From Pseudanabaena sp. BC1403 (lineage in GTDB: Bacteria; Cyanobacteriota; Cyanobacteriia; Pseudanabaenales; Pseudanabaenaceae), in assembly GCF_002914585.1 (NCBI RefSeq), contig NZ_PDDM01000011.1, positions 1-64,000 of the forward strand: a stretch of 64,000 bases of DNA, given 5' to 3'. Every line of letters begins with the position of its first letter. Position 1 is the stretch's first letter. A program made the translations under genes and the position numbers. Shown in pieces: positions 14,283-22,603 of this stretch. Below the pieces are notes generated by a model, which worked only from the letters and a program-made list of their open reading frames with translations, ran no database searches and was not told the DNA's origin.

Positions 14283-17254
14283 AATTTTCCATCTTTGATC
14301 ACGTTCAATTCAACAAAACAGGTAGGGCAATATGTCCATCGTGCCTACTGACAAAGGGGGAAGGATACCGCAAATACAATTTATCGGTATCACTTCAACC
14401 AAAGGATCATGGGGCTTATATTTGTCATCGTGGCTGTACAACTGAGCAAATCAGAGAGGCAATCGGAGACGCAAAGCCTCTTGAGAAAACCTATATCCCT
14501 ACAGCCAAGCCGCCAAAGCCTATCGAGTACAAAACGATCGAGCATGTAGAAAGTAATAGTCGCTTATTATTCTCTCTATCAGAATCACAGTCAGCACTTC
14601 AATACTTGACAGAGAGGGGCTTAGAAGAGGCAACTATTAAGTTTTTCAAGATTGGATTTACTTATAAAAAATTTAAAAAAGGGGAAAAGTGGCTATGTTA
14701 CCCGTGCATTTTTATCCCCTACGAAATCGAAGAGGGCAAATGGCTCGGCAAATATTTCCCTACCAAATGGTTACCAGAGGCAGATCGCCCCGATGTGCCG
14801 ATGGTTCAACCATCAGTTACCGCACGCTGGTACTTTACCCTCAAGACTGAGGCAAAAGAATTATGGATTTGTGAAGGTGAATGGGATGCCCTTTTGTTAG
14901 GGCAAAAACTGTATGACAAACAATATTTTGACAACCAAATCAATGTAGCTTCAGCAACCTGTGGAGCTGGTGGCATTCCCAAAGATTTATCTCCCCTGGA
15001 CCAATACGATCGCATCGTGATTTTTTATGATTTGGATTACCCCGATCACAAAGGGCGACGGGCTGGACAGGATGGAGCCAAGAAACTTGCTGAGGCAATT
15101 GGCGATCGCGCATTCATCGGCACAGTACCAGCGCTCGCAAGCCACAAAAACGGGTTTGATATCACCGATGGCTTTAAGGAATTTGGCGATGAATACCTTG
15201 CAATGCTTATCCAAGCATCAGTTTCAGAAAATACTATTGATGTTGTTTCAGAGGAAATTCCACAAACTGCTGCGGATAATCCACAAACTGCTGCGGATAA
15301 TCCACAGGCGGCGCAAAGCGCCACAGAGGAACCAGAGCAAGAAGTTATCCATCTAGACCGATACGACCCCGATGAACCGCCAATTTCTGAGCATTTCAAC
15401 CAAATTGCACAGAAAAAACTATTTAGTGATAAGCACTGGGTTTGCATCAATGACACCTTGCATTATTGGACAGGCACACATTACGAAGCCAGTCCCGATC
15501 CAGTAGAGAAGCGTCGCATCAGTGAATTTTGTAATAAATTTCTGGTCTACGATGACCGCACCAACAAGAGGACATACAAATATGCCAACGAGCAAAGCGT
15601 CAACGCTGTAATGAAATGGGTCAAAGTTGGCTTTGGTGTTGACCCTACAACCGTTAATCCCACAGGGTTAAATCTTGCCAATGGTGTTTTGACTATTGAA
15701 TGGGAAGGTAAAAAACCATCTTGGAAACTCAGAAACCATCACCCAAATTTGGTTTATACCTATTGCTCCAAAGTCAAACATGACCCCAAAGCCGATCATG
15801 AAACTTGCGATCGCTTATTAGTTGCGCTTGATGATGCACAGCGAGACGTATTTCTTAAAACCATAGCCGCCTGTTTCGACTTGGCAAATGTGCGTAAAGT
15901 CATGCCAGATCGTCTGCGTGGTTTACTTTTGCAAGGTGACGGCTCAAACGGTAAAGACACACTCAGAGAAGCGATCGCTGAAATATTTTCTCGTGGTATC
16001 ACTGGTTGTTCCCTGCGAGATTTCCAACAATATGACGAGGGAAAAAAGTTTCCACTTGCCAAGCTGGAATACAGTCGCATCAATTGGGCATCAGAAAACC
16101 ACTCACGCTTAAGCCTTGACAGTCTGCAATCTCTTAAAAATGTGCTTACTGGTGATCCGATTGACATCGAACGTAAAAACGTAGATGACTATGACATCAA
16201 ACCCGCCTGTATCGTGCTTTTGAACTGCAACGAAGCACCGTCAATCGTTGGCGCACAAAAAGCCATTGAATCAAGATATGCGATCGTCAAATTTGCCAAA
16301 ACATTTACCAGTGACCCGCAATCACCAGACGAACTACCCGCCGATCCGCGATTCAAAAACGACCCCGAATTTCTTCAAAATCAAGTCTGTCCATCATTGC
16401 TCAATCGCTTACTAGATGCACTGGTCAGACTTATGCAAGATGGTATCGATTACAAACCTTTGGCGGGCGCAATTCAAGAAGCGAAAGAAGCAAGCTGTCA
16501 TCTAATTAGATGGGCGGCTGATATCAAATTAGAACAGGGTGATGGATGTATCAAAATTGGTGATCTTTATGAAAGCCTTAAATCTTGGTATGTCGATCAA
16601 GGCATTTTGGATGTTGAAACAACTGACAAAGGTAAAGAGCGATTTGATTGGCTTGACGATGGCAATCGTTTCGACCCTTGGATAAAAGCACCAAGACTGA
16701 TGAAGCAAGGGTTAACCAAAATCTTTCCAAGAGCGCGTTTCAGCCAAAGGACAAAGCACGGTTTTCTAGTCTATGGTATTCAATCTATAAATTTTGCAAT
16801 TTCTTATGAATTTGATTCATTTGGTTCACCTGAAGAAAGAAATCAAGACATAGAAAGGCTTTTACCCGATGAACCAAACGGTGAACCAAATTTATTTGAT
16901 TCATTTTTGGTGAACCAAATTAATAACACTGCAAATAATTTAGCTGGTGAACCAAAATCGACTGGTGAACCAAATTATTTTGGTGGTGAAGCAAAAAAAG
17001 CTGACAACCACGCCATTGGTGAACCAATGAACCAAGGTGAACCAAATTTGGGTGTCACTAATAATTACTCGCAGAAAAAATCAAAAAATCTTAGAGCTGG
17101 CGATCGCGTTCGCGTAAAATCACCGCATTTTCTAGCAGGTAAGGTTGGAGATTTACTATCTTGCGATCGCGACAAAACACCTGAAGCCATTGTTGGTGGA
17201 GATGGATGGGCTGTAACCCAGTATTTCAGTATCGATCAGTTGGAGGCTTGCTAA
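14279..17254 (+). CDS. Primase-SF3 helicase, replication protein of element A
   Basis: 991 residues. A zinc finger comes first (CPSC near residue 16, then CHRGC near 48), followed by a TOPRIM primase core (LWICEGEWDALLLGQ near 200; VIFYDLDYPD near 250). After a spacer with repeated QTAADN lies a D5-type linker, then an SF3 helicase: Walker A GDGSNGKDT near 550, motif B region INWASENH, motif C VLLNCNEAP and an Arg (SRYAIV). The C-terminus has GEPN repeats (residues about 860-925) and an SH3-like GDRVRVKSPHFLAGKVGDLL. It should start and unwind replication of the element. The N-terminal half matches element B; the helicase does not. Confidence 0.85.
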   Translation: MKFSIFDHVQFNKTGRAICPSCLLTKGEGYRKYNLSVSLQPKDHGAYICHRGCTTEQIREAIGDAKPLEKTYIPTAKPPKPIEYKTIEHVESNSRLLFSLSESQSALQYLTERGLEEATIKFFKIGFTYKKFKKGEKWLCYPCIFIPYEIEEGKWLGKYFPTKWLPEADRPDVPMVQPSVTARWYFTLKTEAKELWICEGEWDALLLGQKLYDKQYFDNQINVASATCGAGGIPKDLSPLDQYDRIVIFYDLDYPDHKGRRAGQDGAKKLAEAIGDRAFIGTVPALASHKNGFDITDGFKEFGDEYLAMLIQASVSENTIDVVSEEIPQTAADNPQTAADNPQAAQSATEEPEQEVIHLDRYDPDEPPISEHFNQIAQKKLFSDKHWVCINDTLHYWTGTHYEASPDPVEKRRISEFCNKFLVYDDRTNKRTYKYANEQSVNAVMKWVKVGFGVDPTTVNPTGLNLANGVLTIEWEGKKPSWKLRNHHPNLVYTYCSKVKHDPKADHETCDRLLVALDDAQRDVFLKTIAACFDLANVRKVMPDRLRGLLLQGDGSNGKDTLREAIAEIFSRGITGCSLRDFQQYDEGKKFPLAKLEYSRINWASENHSRLSLDSLQSLKNVLTGDPIDIERKNVDDYDIKPACIVLLNCNEAPSIVGAQKAIESRYAIVKFAKTFTSDPQSPDELPADPRFKNDPEFLQNQVCPSLLNRLLDALVRLMQDGIDYKPLAGAIQEAKEASCHLIRWAADIKLEQGDGCIKIGDLYESLKSWYVDQGILDVETTDKGKERFDWLDDGNRFDPWIKAPRLMKQGLTKIFPRARFSQRTKHGFLVYGIQSINFAISYEFDSFGSPEERNQDIERLLPDEPNGEPNLFDSFLVNQINNTANNLAGEPKSTGEPNYFGGEAKKADNHAIGEPMNQGEPNLGVTNNYSQKKSKNLRAGDRVRVKSPHFLAGKVGDLLSCDRDKTPEAIVGGDGWAVTQYFSIDQLEAC

Positions 17255-17563
17255 ATGTCTGAGCTTACGGAAATCGCCGCCATAATTCTTAAGCATCTCT
17301 CAGATGCTATGCTCAGTGCAGCTTCTGAGCTGTCCAAAGGCAAAAATAGCAATCCCATTATCGAAAGCTCAAAACCTGAAACAGCTATCTTAAATGTCGG
17401 CTCTCATGTCATTTTTGAGCTAAAAAACGGTAAACGGTATGGCGCTATTGTCAACAAGCTCGATGGCGATCGCCTTGAGGTCGAGAACAAGGAACTAGGT
17501 AAAATCTGGACTATATCTACATCTGAGATAGTTCAAATTAGCAAAGGAGACTTTTATTATTGA
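17255..17563 (+). CDS. Small SH3-tailed protein, paired with the replicase (element A)
   Basis: 102 residues, starting one base after the replicase stop. The N-terminus MSELTEIAAIILKHLSDAML is shared with the element B protein (MSELTKIASILFKNLSDALL), and the C-terminal half is an SH3- or KOW-like barrel (GSHVIFELKNGKRYGAIVNKL). The N-terminal helix could dock on a partner, the barrel on the DNA or on the replicase tail, which has a similar barrel. Function is not known. Confidence 0.65.
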   Translation: MSELTEIAAIILKHLSDAMLSAASELSKGKNSNPIIESSKPETAILNVGSHVIFELKNGKRYGAIVNKLDGDRLEVENKELGKIWTISTSEIVQISKGDFYY

Positions 17564-17567
17564 TAAT

Positions 17568-17633
17568 TAGCTTACGAAATTAGCTAGCTTGCGTAAATAT
17601 CCATTATCGATAGCTGGGTAATTTCGTAAGCTA
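17568..17633 (-). other. Central dif-like/att site between the elements (site M)
   Basis: A 66-bp dyad. Outer boxes TAGCTTACGAAATTA (17568-17582) and TAATTTCGTAAGCTA (17619-17633) are exact inverted copies. Inside are TAGCTTGCGTAAA, core TATCC (17598-17602) and ATTATCGATAGCT. On the minus strand: arm AGCTATCGATAA, centre TGGATAT, arm TTACGCAAGCT. Both arms are intact, as expected of the site rebuilt when two elements are stacked. The stop codon of the next gene lies in the right outer box. Confidence 0.6.
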
Positions 17634-17978
17634 CCTCTCTGGATCAAGCCCTAAGATTTGCTCGTGAGTAATCTCCCTCGCTGAAGATTTTAGCTCTCTA
17701 GGGAAATAAGCTAGATATAGTGAGCCTTGTAGTACTTCCGATACTCTCATTTTTACGGGTCGCGTAGCGCCGATTAGCTCCACCATAACGATGTCGCCTA
17801 TTTTGTAGTTGTCCCTTTTGGTAAACGTACGAGGCTCTAGGCTTACTAATTCGGTTTTTTCTTCAGCTTGCGATAATGGCGGCGCGGAATCTAGGCGCGA
17901 AACCTCTGAAGCTGATAGCAGCAGGGCATCAGAGAGATTTTTGAATAGAATCGAGGCGATTTTAGTAAGCTCGCTCAT
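17631..17978 (-). CDS. Small SH3-tailed protein, paired with the replicase (element B)
   Basis: 115 residues. N-terminus MSELTKIASILFKNLSDALL matches element A; C-terminal half again SH3-like (YKIGDIVMVELIGATRPVKM). Its ATG overlaps the stop of the replicase (ATGA), so the two are made together. The conserved pairing in both elements implies a shared task in replication or maintenance. The last codon lies in the outer box of site M. Confidence 0.65.
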   Translation of the reverse strand: MSELTKIASILFKNLSDALLLSASEVSRLDSAPPLSQAEEKTELVSLEPRTFTKRDNYKIGDIVMVELIGATRPVKMRVSEVLQGSLYLAYFPRELKSSAREITHEQILGLDPER

Positions 17979-20479
17979 TTGGCTGCAACCTCAACTTTGA
18001 AAATTAAACCAATTGGTACTTGGTAAACCTTGTTATTTGCCTCGATTCTTGCCTCGTTCGCACCGCCGATCGCCTGAACTTTGAAGTGATTTGGGACTTT
18101 TTTGATTCTTGGGAATTTTTTCTGGAATTCTGGCAAGCTTGCGATCGCAACTACATCACCCACCCCGATCGCCTTGGATTCAAGGAAAACGATCTCATCC
18201 TGATTAATCCAAGTCGTATCGGTTGTGGTTGCAACTTGATACAAAATACCGATTCTAGATGGTGGATCAACAGCAAGAATTGTCGCGCTCGTATCGTCTC
18301 GTAAAGTTACACGATCACCTACCTCATATTTGGCTTTTAATTCAACAAAATCGGGTTTGTTGAATTCTGTTGAATTGCTTGTTGAATTCGGAATCGGTTG
18401 CTGTGTAAGCGTTTGAGCCTCCGATTCAACAGATTGAGGCATGGAGCTTATTTCTTGGGTAGCATGTGCAATATTTTGTACCTGTGTATCTGTAGAAATA
18501 AAAATATTGTTTTTTGTTGAATTGGTGGCTGTATCGCTTACAGGATTCGGATTTGGTGAATTCAACAAACAATTCAACTGTTGAATCTGTTGAATTGCAC
18601 GTATATACACAGCATTTTGCCGAGCGCCTTGTTTGACAAGCATTCCACGCTGTACGAGACGGGTCACAACGGTATAGGCAGATTTAGCAGGTATGCTCGT
18701 GTTTTCAGTGACTTGTTGAATTGATGCAGCTCCAACTTTGTCCATGAACGCTAATACTTGCGCCTCTTGGCTTTCAGAGCAGTTTGGTGTCCAATTGCTT
18801 AGGCATTTCCAACTTAAAGTATTTGCATCTAGGACTACTAATAAGTCCTGTTTTCCGTAGCTGCCATTTTCGGCAATCAGTCGCCACTCATTACGGCGGG
18901 TTTCTGTGTTGGCGACTTCGGCAAGAACGATCGCACCTCGTGACTCGGATCGAATCACTCCAGAGCCGCGCATCGTATCGAATACATCAACCTCAGACAG
19001 TGATTGCACATTGAGTTTTTTGGTGTGATGCACCAAGATCACCGCCATATTTAGTCGCTTGGCTGCTTGTTTTAATGGCTTGAGTAGATTGGCTACTTTG
19101 CTAGAGTTTTCGTCGGTGTCGTCGGATCGGACGCTGGTCAATGTGTCTATTACCAACAATTTGGGCTTGATTTCTTCGCAGACCTCTAGCAATTTGTCCC
19201 ATTCACCGAGGTTGAATTCGGTAAGCCAGTGGACTGGTATATTTGCATCCCATCCTTGAGCTAATACACGCTCTTTGAGCTTGCTGTCGCCATCTTCGCA
19301 GTTGACGTAAATTACATCGCCTTGCTGTGTTGGTCTGCCTAGAAATTCTTTCCCACTTGCTACCGACTCGACTAAGCCAAGCGAGAGCAGTGACTTACCA
19401 GCTCGTGGAGGTGCGGCAATAATTTGTAATTCGTTGCTGGTGATTAGGTCATGTACCAAGAACTCCACAAAATCGGGTGCTCGGTCTAGTAGTTCTTGGG
19501 TACTAATTAGGCGATCGCGTACATCGTTTTTGGTTTTATTCGGGGCGATCGCCTCGGTTGATGCTTGGATAAATTGCTCTAAGGAGTAACCGTCGTTGAT
19601 TGCGTCGCTTACGTCATAGCCAGATTTATAATTTTCTGGGTGTGGTACGGTGCAAATCTTGGCTCGATCGCCTAACTTTGCCTGTAGTTTGATCGCACCA
19701 TCTAGTCCTGGTCGTTTGCCCTTGGAATCGGGGTGATCTAGGTCGTACCAAATATAGATTTTCTCGTACTGGTCAAGCTCGGATAAATCGGTTGGTATGT
19801 TGCCAGCTCCTGTGGTGGATGTGCAGATATCAAATTTTAAATCTGTCAGTTTGGCAAGTGCGATCGCATCCCATTCACCTTCACAAATCCAAAGCTCTTT
19901 GCTTTCTGATTTGAGGGTAAACCACCATCTAGCGCTGATTCCATAGTCTTGAATCATCCGACTTGCGCAGCGCTCTGCACTGGTGAGCCATGGTGCTACG
20001 AAATATTTTTGTAGATATCCATGCTCGTAGGAATAGGGCACAGTGATGCAGGGTAGAAGTTTTTTCTCGGCAATGTTTTGACCGTCGTACCTAGTGATTA
20101 TTTTTTTGACGATGCCTAGATGATGTCGCATGATTTCAGCTTCACCAATGCCGCGATCTGCTAGCCATTGTTTAGCTAGTTTGCTCTCGTTGATTAGTCT
20201 TGAGGTGTTTTCCTCGATGCTTGTTTCGGTGTGGTATTTGGGCTGTTTTTTGGGCTGTGCCAATGCTGTTGGCACGATGCGATCGCCTGTATGTTCGCCT
20301 TTCGGTTGTCCAATGGCATGGCGAATATCATCTGTGCTGCAACCTCGATGGCATTTGTAAGCGCCATCTGTGCCAGAAACTAGCGACAAATTCTTTCCTG
20401 TTTTGCCATCGGCTAGGCATGTTGGGCATTGTGCCCGCCCTTTGTGGTCAAATTCGATGTGGTCTGTAATTTTAAACAT
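17975..20479 (-). CDS. Primase-RecA-type helicase, replication protein of element B
   Basis: 834 residues. Zinc finger CPTCLADGKTGKN and CHRGCSTDDIRHAIG, TOPRIM LWICEGEWDAIAL and IYIWYDLDHPD, all close to element A. From residue about 320 it has a RepA/AAA_25-type RecA fold: Walker A APPRAGKS, Walker B LLVIDTLTS, VILVHHTKK and an Arg/Ser motif SGVIRSESRG. A winged helix (IQQVTENTSIPAKSAYTVV) and a long Gln/Thr linker lead to a C-terminal region with two GDxV-type SH3-like segments. It should prime and unwind the element's DNA. Confidence 0.85.
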   Translation of the reverse strand: MFKITDHIEFDHKGRAQCPTCLADGKTGKNLSLVSGTDGAYKCHRGCSTDDIRHAIGQPKGEHTGDRIVPTALAQPKKQPKYHTETSIEENTSRLINESKLAKQWLADRGIGEAEIMRHHLGIVKKIITRYDGQNIAEKKLLPCITVPYSYEHGYLQKYFVAPWLTSAERCASRMIQDYGISARWWFTLKSESKELWICEGEWDAIALAKLTDLKFDICTSTTGAGNIPTDLSELDQYEKIYIWYDLDHPDSKGKRPGLDGAIKLQAKLGDRAKICTVPHPENYKSGYDVSDAINDGYSLEQFIQASTEAIAPNKTKNDVRDRLISTQELLDRAPDFVEFLVHDLITSNELQIIAAPPRAGKSLLSLGLVESVASGKEFLGRPTQQGDVIYVNCEDGDSKLKERVLAQGWDANIPVHWLTEFNLGEWDKLLEVCEEIKPKLLVIDTLTSVRSDDTDENSSKVANLLKPLKQAAKRLNMAVILVHHTKKLNVQSLSEVDVFDTMRGSGVIRSESRGAIVLAEVANTETRRNEWRLIAENGSYGKQDLLVVLDANTLSWKCLSNWTPNCSESQEAQVLAFMDKVGAASIQQVTENTSIPAKSAYTVVTRLVQRGMLVKQGARQNAVYIRAIQQIQQLNCLLNSPNPNPVSDTATNSTKNNIFISTDTQVQNIAHATQEISSMPQSVESEAQTLTQQPIPNSTSNSTEFNKPDFVELKAKYEVGDRVTLRDDTSATILAVDPPSRIGILYQVATTTDTTWINQDEIVFLESKAIGVGDVVAIASLPEFQKKFPRIKKVPNHFKVQAIGGANEARIEANNKVYQVPIGLIFKVEVAAK

Positions 20480-20657
20480 TGCTTTCGATCCTCTCTACCA
20501 GTTTGTTATCGGCAAAGGCTAGCCAGTTATAGCCTTTGTGTGAAACTCTCATCCCTCCAATTGATGTACCAGTAAGAGGGTCTGAGCATTTCACAAAGAT
20601 TGATTTCCCGTGTTTGAATTTCTCGCCTTTCTTCAAGTCGCCGAATTTTGTTTTCAT
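20472..20657 (-). CDS. Small early protein before the replicase (element B)
   Basis: 61 residues from MKTKFGDLKKGEKFKHGK. An in-frame start 13 codons upstream merely reads the hairpin repeat and gives the same false MKLRSP prefix as in element A. The sequence looks like a small SH3/Tudor-like barrel (GEKFKHGKSIFVKCSD). Its stop overlaps the replicase start. Function unknown. Confidence 0.5.
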   Translation of the reverse strand: MKTKFGDLKKGEKFKHGKSIFVKCSDPLTGTSIGGMRVSHKGYNWLAFADNKLVERIESNV

Positions 20658-20677
20658 GGTGTTTCTCTCAAAAAAAA

Positions 20678-20718
20678 TAGGCGATCGCAATTTCACTCAG
20701 AGCAATTTTGCGATCGCG
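20678..20718 (-). repeat. HIP1-bounded intergenic hairpin, copy 1 of element B
   Basis: GGCGATCGCAATTTCACTCA then GAGCAATTTTGCGATCGCG. The outer HIP1 octamers pair, with ATTT/AAAT inside. Lies between the 61- and 97-residue genes. Confidence 0.75.
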
Positions 20719-20728
20719 TGATTGGTAG

Positions 20729-21022
20729 TTATAAGGTTTCGCGCAAGCATCCAAAGCGGTTGCAGTCGTACTTACTGATGTTTTCGCTGCATCCACAAGG
20801 GATCATTTTTGGATCTCTTTCTGTACCCAACTCTGCGATTTGCTCATCAGATAGCTCTTTCGCCTCTTCCTGCGCCCAAGAGGTAGTTTCTTCTTCCCAT
20901 TCAGACCCGCAATTCTTGCAAGTCTGGCGAGATATATCCCTAAAAGGCTCGTGAAACTCGCTGATATCAATCGATCTGCAACAAGGGCAAGCCCCTTCTA
21001 CTTCTTCAGTTTGGCTAGTCAT
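20729..21022 (-). CDS. Zinc-ribbon protein (element B)
   Basis: 97 residues with CPCC and CKNCGSEW about 20 apart, a classic zinc ribbon, then an acidic helix and a C-terminal cysteine cluster (PCGCSENISKYDCNRFGC). The C-terminal cluster resembles a second zinc site. Functionally it may match the Cys-rich protein of element A, but the sequences are not alignable by eye. Confidence 0.6.
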   Translation of the reverse strand: MTSQTEEVEGACPCCRSIDISEFHEPFRDISRQTCKNCGSEWEEETTSWAQEEAKELSDEQIAELGTERDPKMIPCGCSENISKYDCNRFGCLRETL

Positions 21023-21037
21023 AATTTTTTAAATTGG

Positions 21038-21080
21038 TAAGGCGATCGCAATTTCACTCAGAGCAATTTTGCGATCGCGT
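21038..21080 (-). repeat. HIP1-bounded intergenic hairpin, copy 2 of element B
   Basis: Identical to copy 1 over GGCGATCGCAATTTCACTCA and GAGCAATTTTGCGATCGCG, followed by TTGGTTAG, which also flanks the element A copy. Confidence 0.75.
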
Positions 21081-21087
21081 TGGTTAG

Positions 21088-21342
21088 TTAGCTAATAACT
21101 TTGGCTTTGTCTGCGTAAAACCTGTTGTCAGTGATATAAATGCAGTAGAAATTACCCTCAAATGAATAAATGACAGGGGTTTGGTGTTCAAGGGCTTTAA
21201 TCTCAGGCAATCTTTGAGCCGCATCGAATTTAGATCTAGCCCTGTCAACACGCTGTTTCGCTTCAGCAACAAGATTCTCGGCGGCAAATTTTTCGGTAAG
21301 AGCTTGGTTTAGCTCATTGCAGGTAAGTATTAGTTCTTCCAT
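21088..21342 (-). CDS. Small early protein with helical N-terminus (element B)
   Basis: 84 residues. Residues 1-50 form a charged helix (AAENLVAEAKQRVDRARSKF), perhaps a coiled coil, and the rest is a small beta part (PVIYSFEGNFYCIYITDN). Flanked on both sides by HIP1 hairpins. No family recognised. Confidence 0.5.
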   Translation of the reverse strand: MEELILTCNELNQALTEKFAAENLVAEAKQRVDRARSKFDAAQRLPEIKALEHQTPVIYSFEGNFYCIYITDNRFYADKAKVIS

Positions 21343-21369
21343 AGGTTTAGGTTTTGATTAGTTTTTAGT

Positions 21370-21412
21370 AAGGCGATCGCAATTTCACTCAGAGCAAATT
21401 TGCGATCGCGTT
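21370..21412 (-). repeat. HIP1-bounded intergenic hairpin, copy 3 of element B
   Basis: As copies 1 and 2 with one change, AATTTG in place of ATTTTG. Followed by TTGGTTAG. Confidence 0.75.
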
Positions 21413-21414
21413 GG

Positions 21415-21606
21415 TTAGCAGGGGAATGATTGCCAGTGAGTTGGATCGATACCTAGAGAGAGCAGTTTTTTCTCTAGTCTTTCGACTTGGCATTTGTAGA
21501 TAGTGTTGGCGATCCGCAATTGGTCAATCTCGGCAGCCATCCGTCCGTAATGCCTGACTGTGCGCTCGATATACTCATCGGAATATTTGCATTTCATCAC
21601 TGTCAT
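21415..21606 (-). CDS. Small coiled-coil protein (element B)
   Basis: 63 residues, a helical protein (EIDQLRIANTIYKCQVERLE looks like a short coiled coil). Its ATG overlaps the stop of the gene before it (ATGA). Function unknown. Confidence 0.5.
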   Translation of the reverse strand: MTVMKCKYSDEYIERTVRHYGRMAAEIDQLRIANTIYKCQVERLEKKLLSLGIDPTHWQSFPC

Positions 21607-21845
21607 GCTGCAATCTCCGCTATTTCATATCGGGCAATCAGGTCGTGAGTAGCGCGAAGCGCCGCCCCTTTAAGTCTGCCGTCGTGTGGAATTGTGTCGA
21701 TAATTCCAGCTCCAAGCGCGATCGCAGTTCGTGCAGCCTCGCGAATGTCATCCCATCGCTTAAAGTCTTGTGGGTCAAGCTCTTCGGAGAGTTTGCGCCC
21801 TGCTTCTTTGAGTCGGCGATAGTGAAAGTCGAAGTGCGTTGTCAT
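21603..21845 (-). CDS. Small helical early protein (element B)
   Basis: 80 residues, helical, with AARTAIALGAGIIDTIPHDG in the middle. Linked by ATGA overlaps on both sides, so part of a run of four coupled genes. No recognisable family. Confidence 0.5.
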   Translation of the reverse strand: MTTHFDFHYRRLKEAGRKLSEELDPQDFKRWDDIREAARTAIALGAGIIDTIPHDGRLKGAALRATHDLIARYEIAEIAA

Positions 21846-22078
21846 TGGCTGGCTTCCTCCAAGCGGTTTATGGATTGTTCAAATCGGACTAAGATTGACA
21901 GCCTTTCTGCGTTACTACGCTTCATAGCAAAACTTGCTCCAGCGACATACGCGCACGAAACAGCAAATTTTGTGTCTTCTGAATAAAAGCTAGTAGACAT
22001 ATTTGCTGCGAGCCATGCCTCGAAGGACGGTTTTAAATCCGACGGAAAGTGGCTCTCGTAAAATTGTTTGAAATTCAA
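21842..22078 (-). CDS. Small early protein with TTG start (element B)
   Basis: About 78 residues. The best start is a TTG at 22078 that overlaps the preceding stop (TTGA) and gives MNFKQFYESHFP; a longer reading into the previous gene is less likely. Central AVSCAYVAGASFAMKR may be an amphipathic helix. Function unknown. Confidence 0.5.
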   Translation of the reverse strand: MNFKQFYESHFPSDLKPSFEAWLAANMSTSFYSEDTKFAVSCAYVAGASFAMKRSNAERLSILVRFEQSINRLEEASQ

Positions 22079-22341
22079 TTTGCAGCCTCCATCAACTTGA
22101 TTTCGATGCGATCGCAAAGTCCACGAATCAATGCAATTTTCTCTGTGTCTGAAAGACCGTCTGGGTCTATGGGGCTAGCTTCCATAATTGCTGGCACATC
22201 ATCGTTGTCGATATAGTGCTTGGTGTTTAGTGCGGTGCTCATGTTGTTGAGAGTGTCAACAAGTTCATGCAATCGCAGGTTGTCGATCGCAATGTCGGTA
22301 GACGGATCTAAACTCAATCCGTAGTAGCCAAGTGGTTGCAT
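22075..22341 (-). CDS. Small early protein 2 (element B)
   Basis: 88 residues, MQPLGYYGLSLD at the N-terminus and EKIALIRGLCDRI near the C-terminus, the counterpart of the 95-residue protein at 12080-12367. The conserved ends suggest a compact helical domain. Unknown function. Confidence 0.6.
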   Translation of the reverse strand: MQPLGYYGLSLDPSTDIAIDNLRLHELVDTLNNMSTALNTKHYIDNDDVPAIMEASPIDPDGLSDTEKIALIRGLCDRIEIKLMEAAN

Positions 22342-22344
22342 GGT

Positions 22345-22581
22345 TTATCCCTCAATGGTGGTTTGCTCGATTTTTACGAAATAGCCCCGTTGGCACAGGG
22401 TGCGGACTTCTAGGGAAAGTTGTCTGCGAAATTTACGCTCGTGTGGTTCGGTGAAATGTCCTGATGCTTTTAGATCGCTGGTGGCGAAGGTATATCTCCC
22501 TCGCGAAACCCAGATTGTCGCGGTAGGATGGTATCTGCCGATCGCATCGTCTAACTGTCGTTCGGTTGCTTGCATGGTCAT
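22345..22581 (-). CDS. Small early protein 1 (element B)
   Basis: 78 residues; PTATIWVSRGRYTFATSD and the C-terminal helix to GYFVKIEQ match the 63-residue protein at 11882-12073. The N-terminus is about 15 residues longer. First gene after the early terminator, as in element A. Confidence 0.6.
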   Translation of the reverse strand: MTMQATERQLDDAIGRYHPTATIWVSRGRYTFATSDLKASGHFTEPHERKFRRQLSLEVRTLCQRGYFVKIEQTTIEG

Positions 22582-22603
22582 TACTCCTAGTGGTTTTGCA
22601 AAA

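Larger units (their letters stand above)
3849..17602 (+). mobile_element. Integrated element A, about 13.7 kb, virus- or satellite-like
   Basis: Bounded by dif-like sites L and M. From left to right: a 92-codon gene with a strong promoter, four leftward genes for putative small structural proteins, a rightward block with a fibre-like protein and a large Ala/Gly-rich protein, a leftward repressor pair, then a rightward early block ending in a primase-SF3 helicase. Its gene order mirrors element B. No integrase, transposase, terminase or portal gene was found. Size and content fit a small plasmid-prophage or phage satellite better than a tailed prophage. The class is inferred. Confidence 0.7.

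Noticed and set aside
17568-17633. Central dyad as an intrinsic terminator between convergent genes
   Set aside because: The loop is long and there is no T tract; the match with sites L and R is a better explanation, though termination as a side effect cannot be excluded.
20678-21412. Regular repeats as a CRISPR array
   Set aside because: Spacing is hundreds of bases with genes between and the units are HIP1 palindromes; no cas genes.
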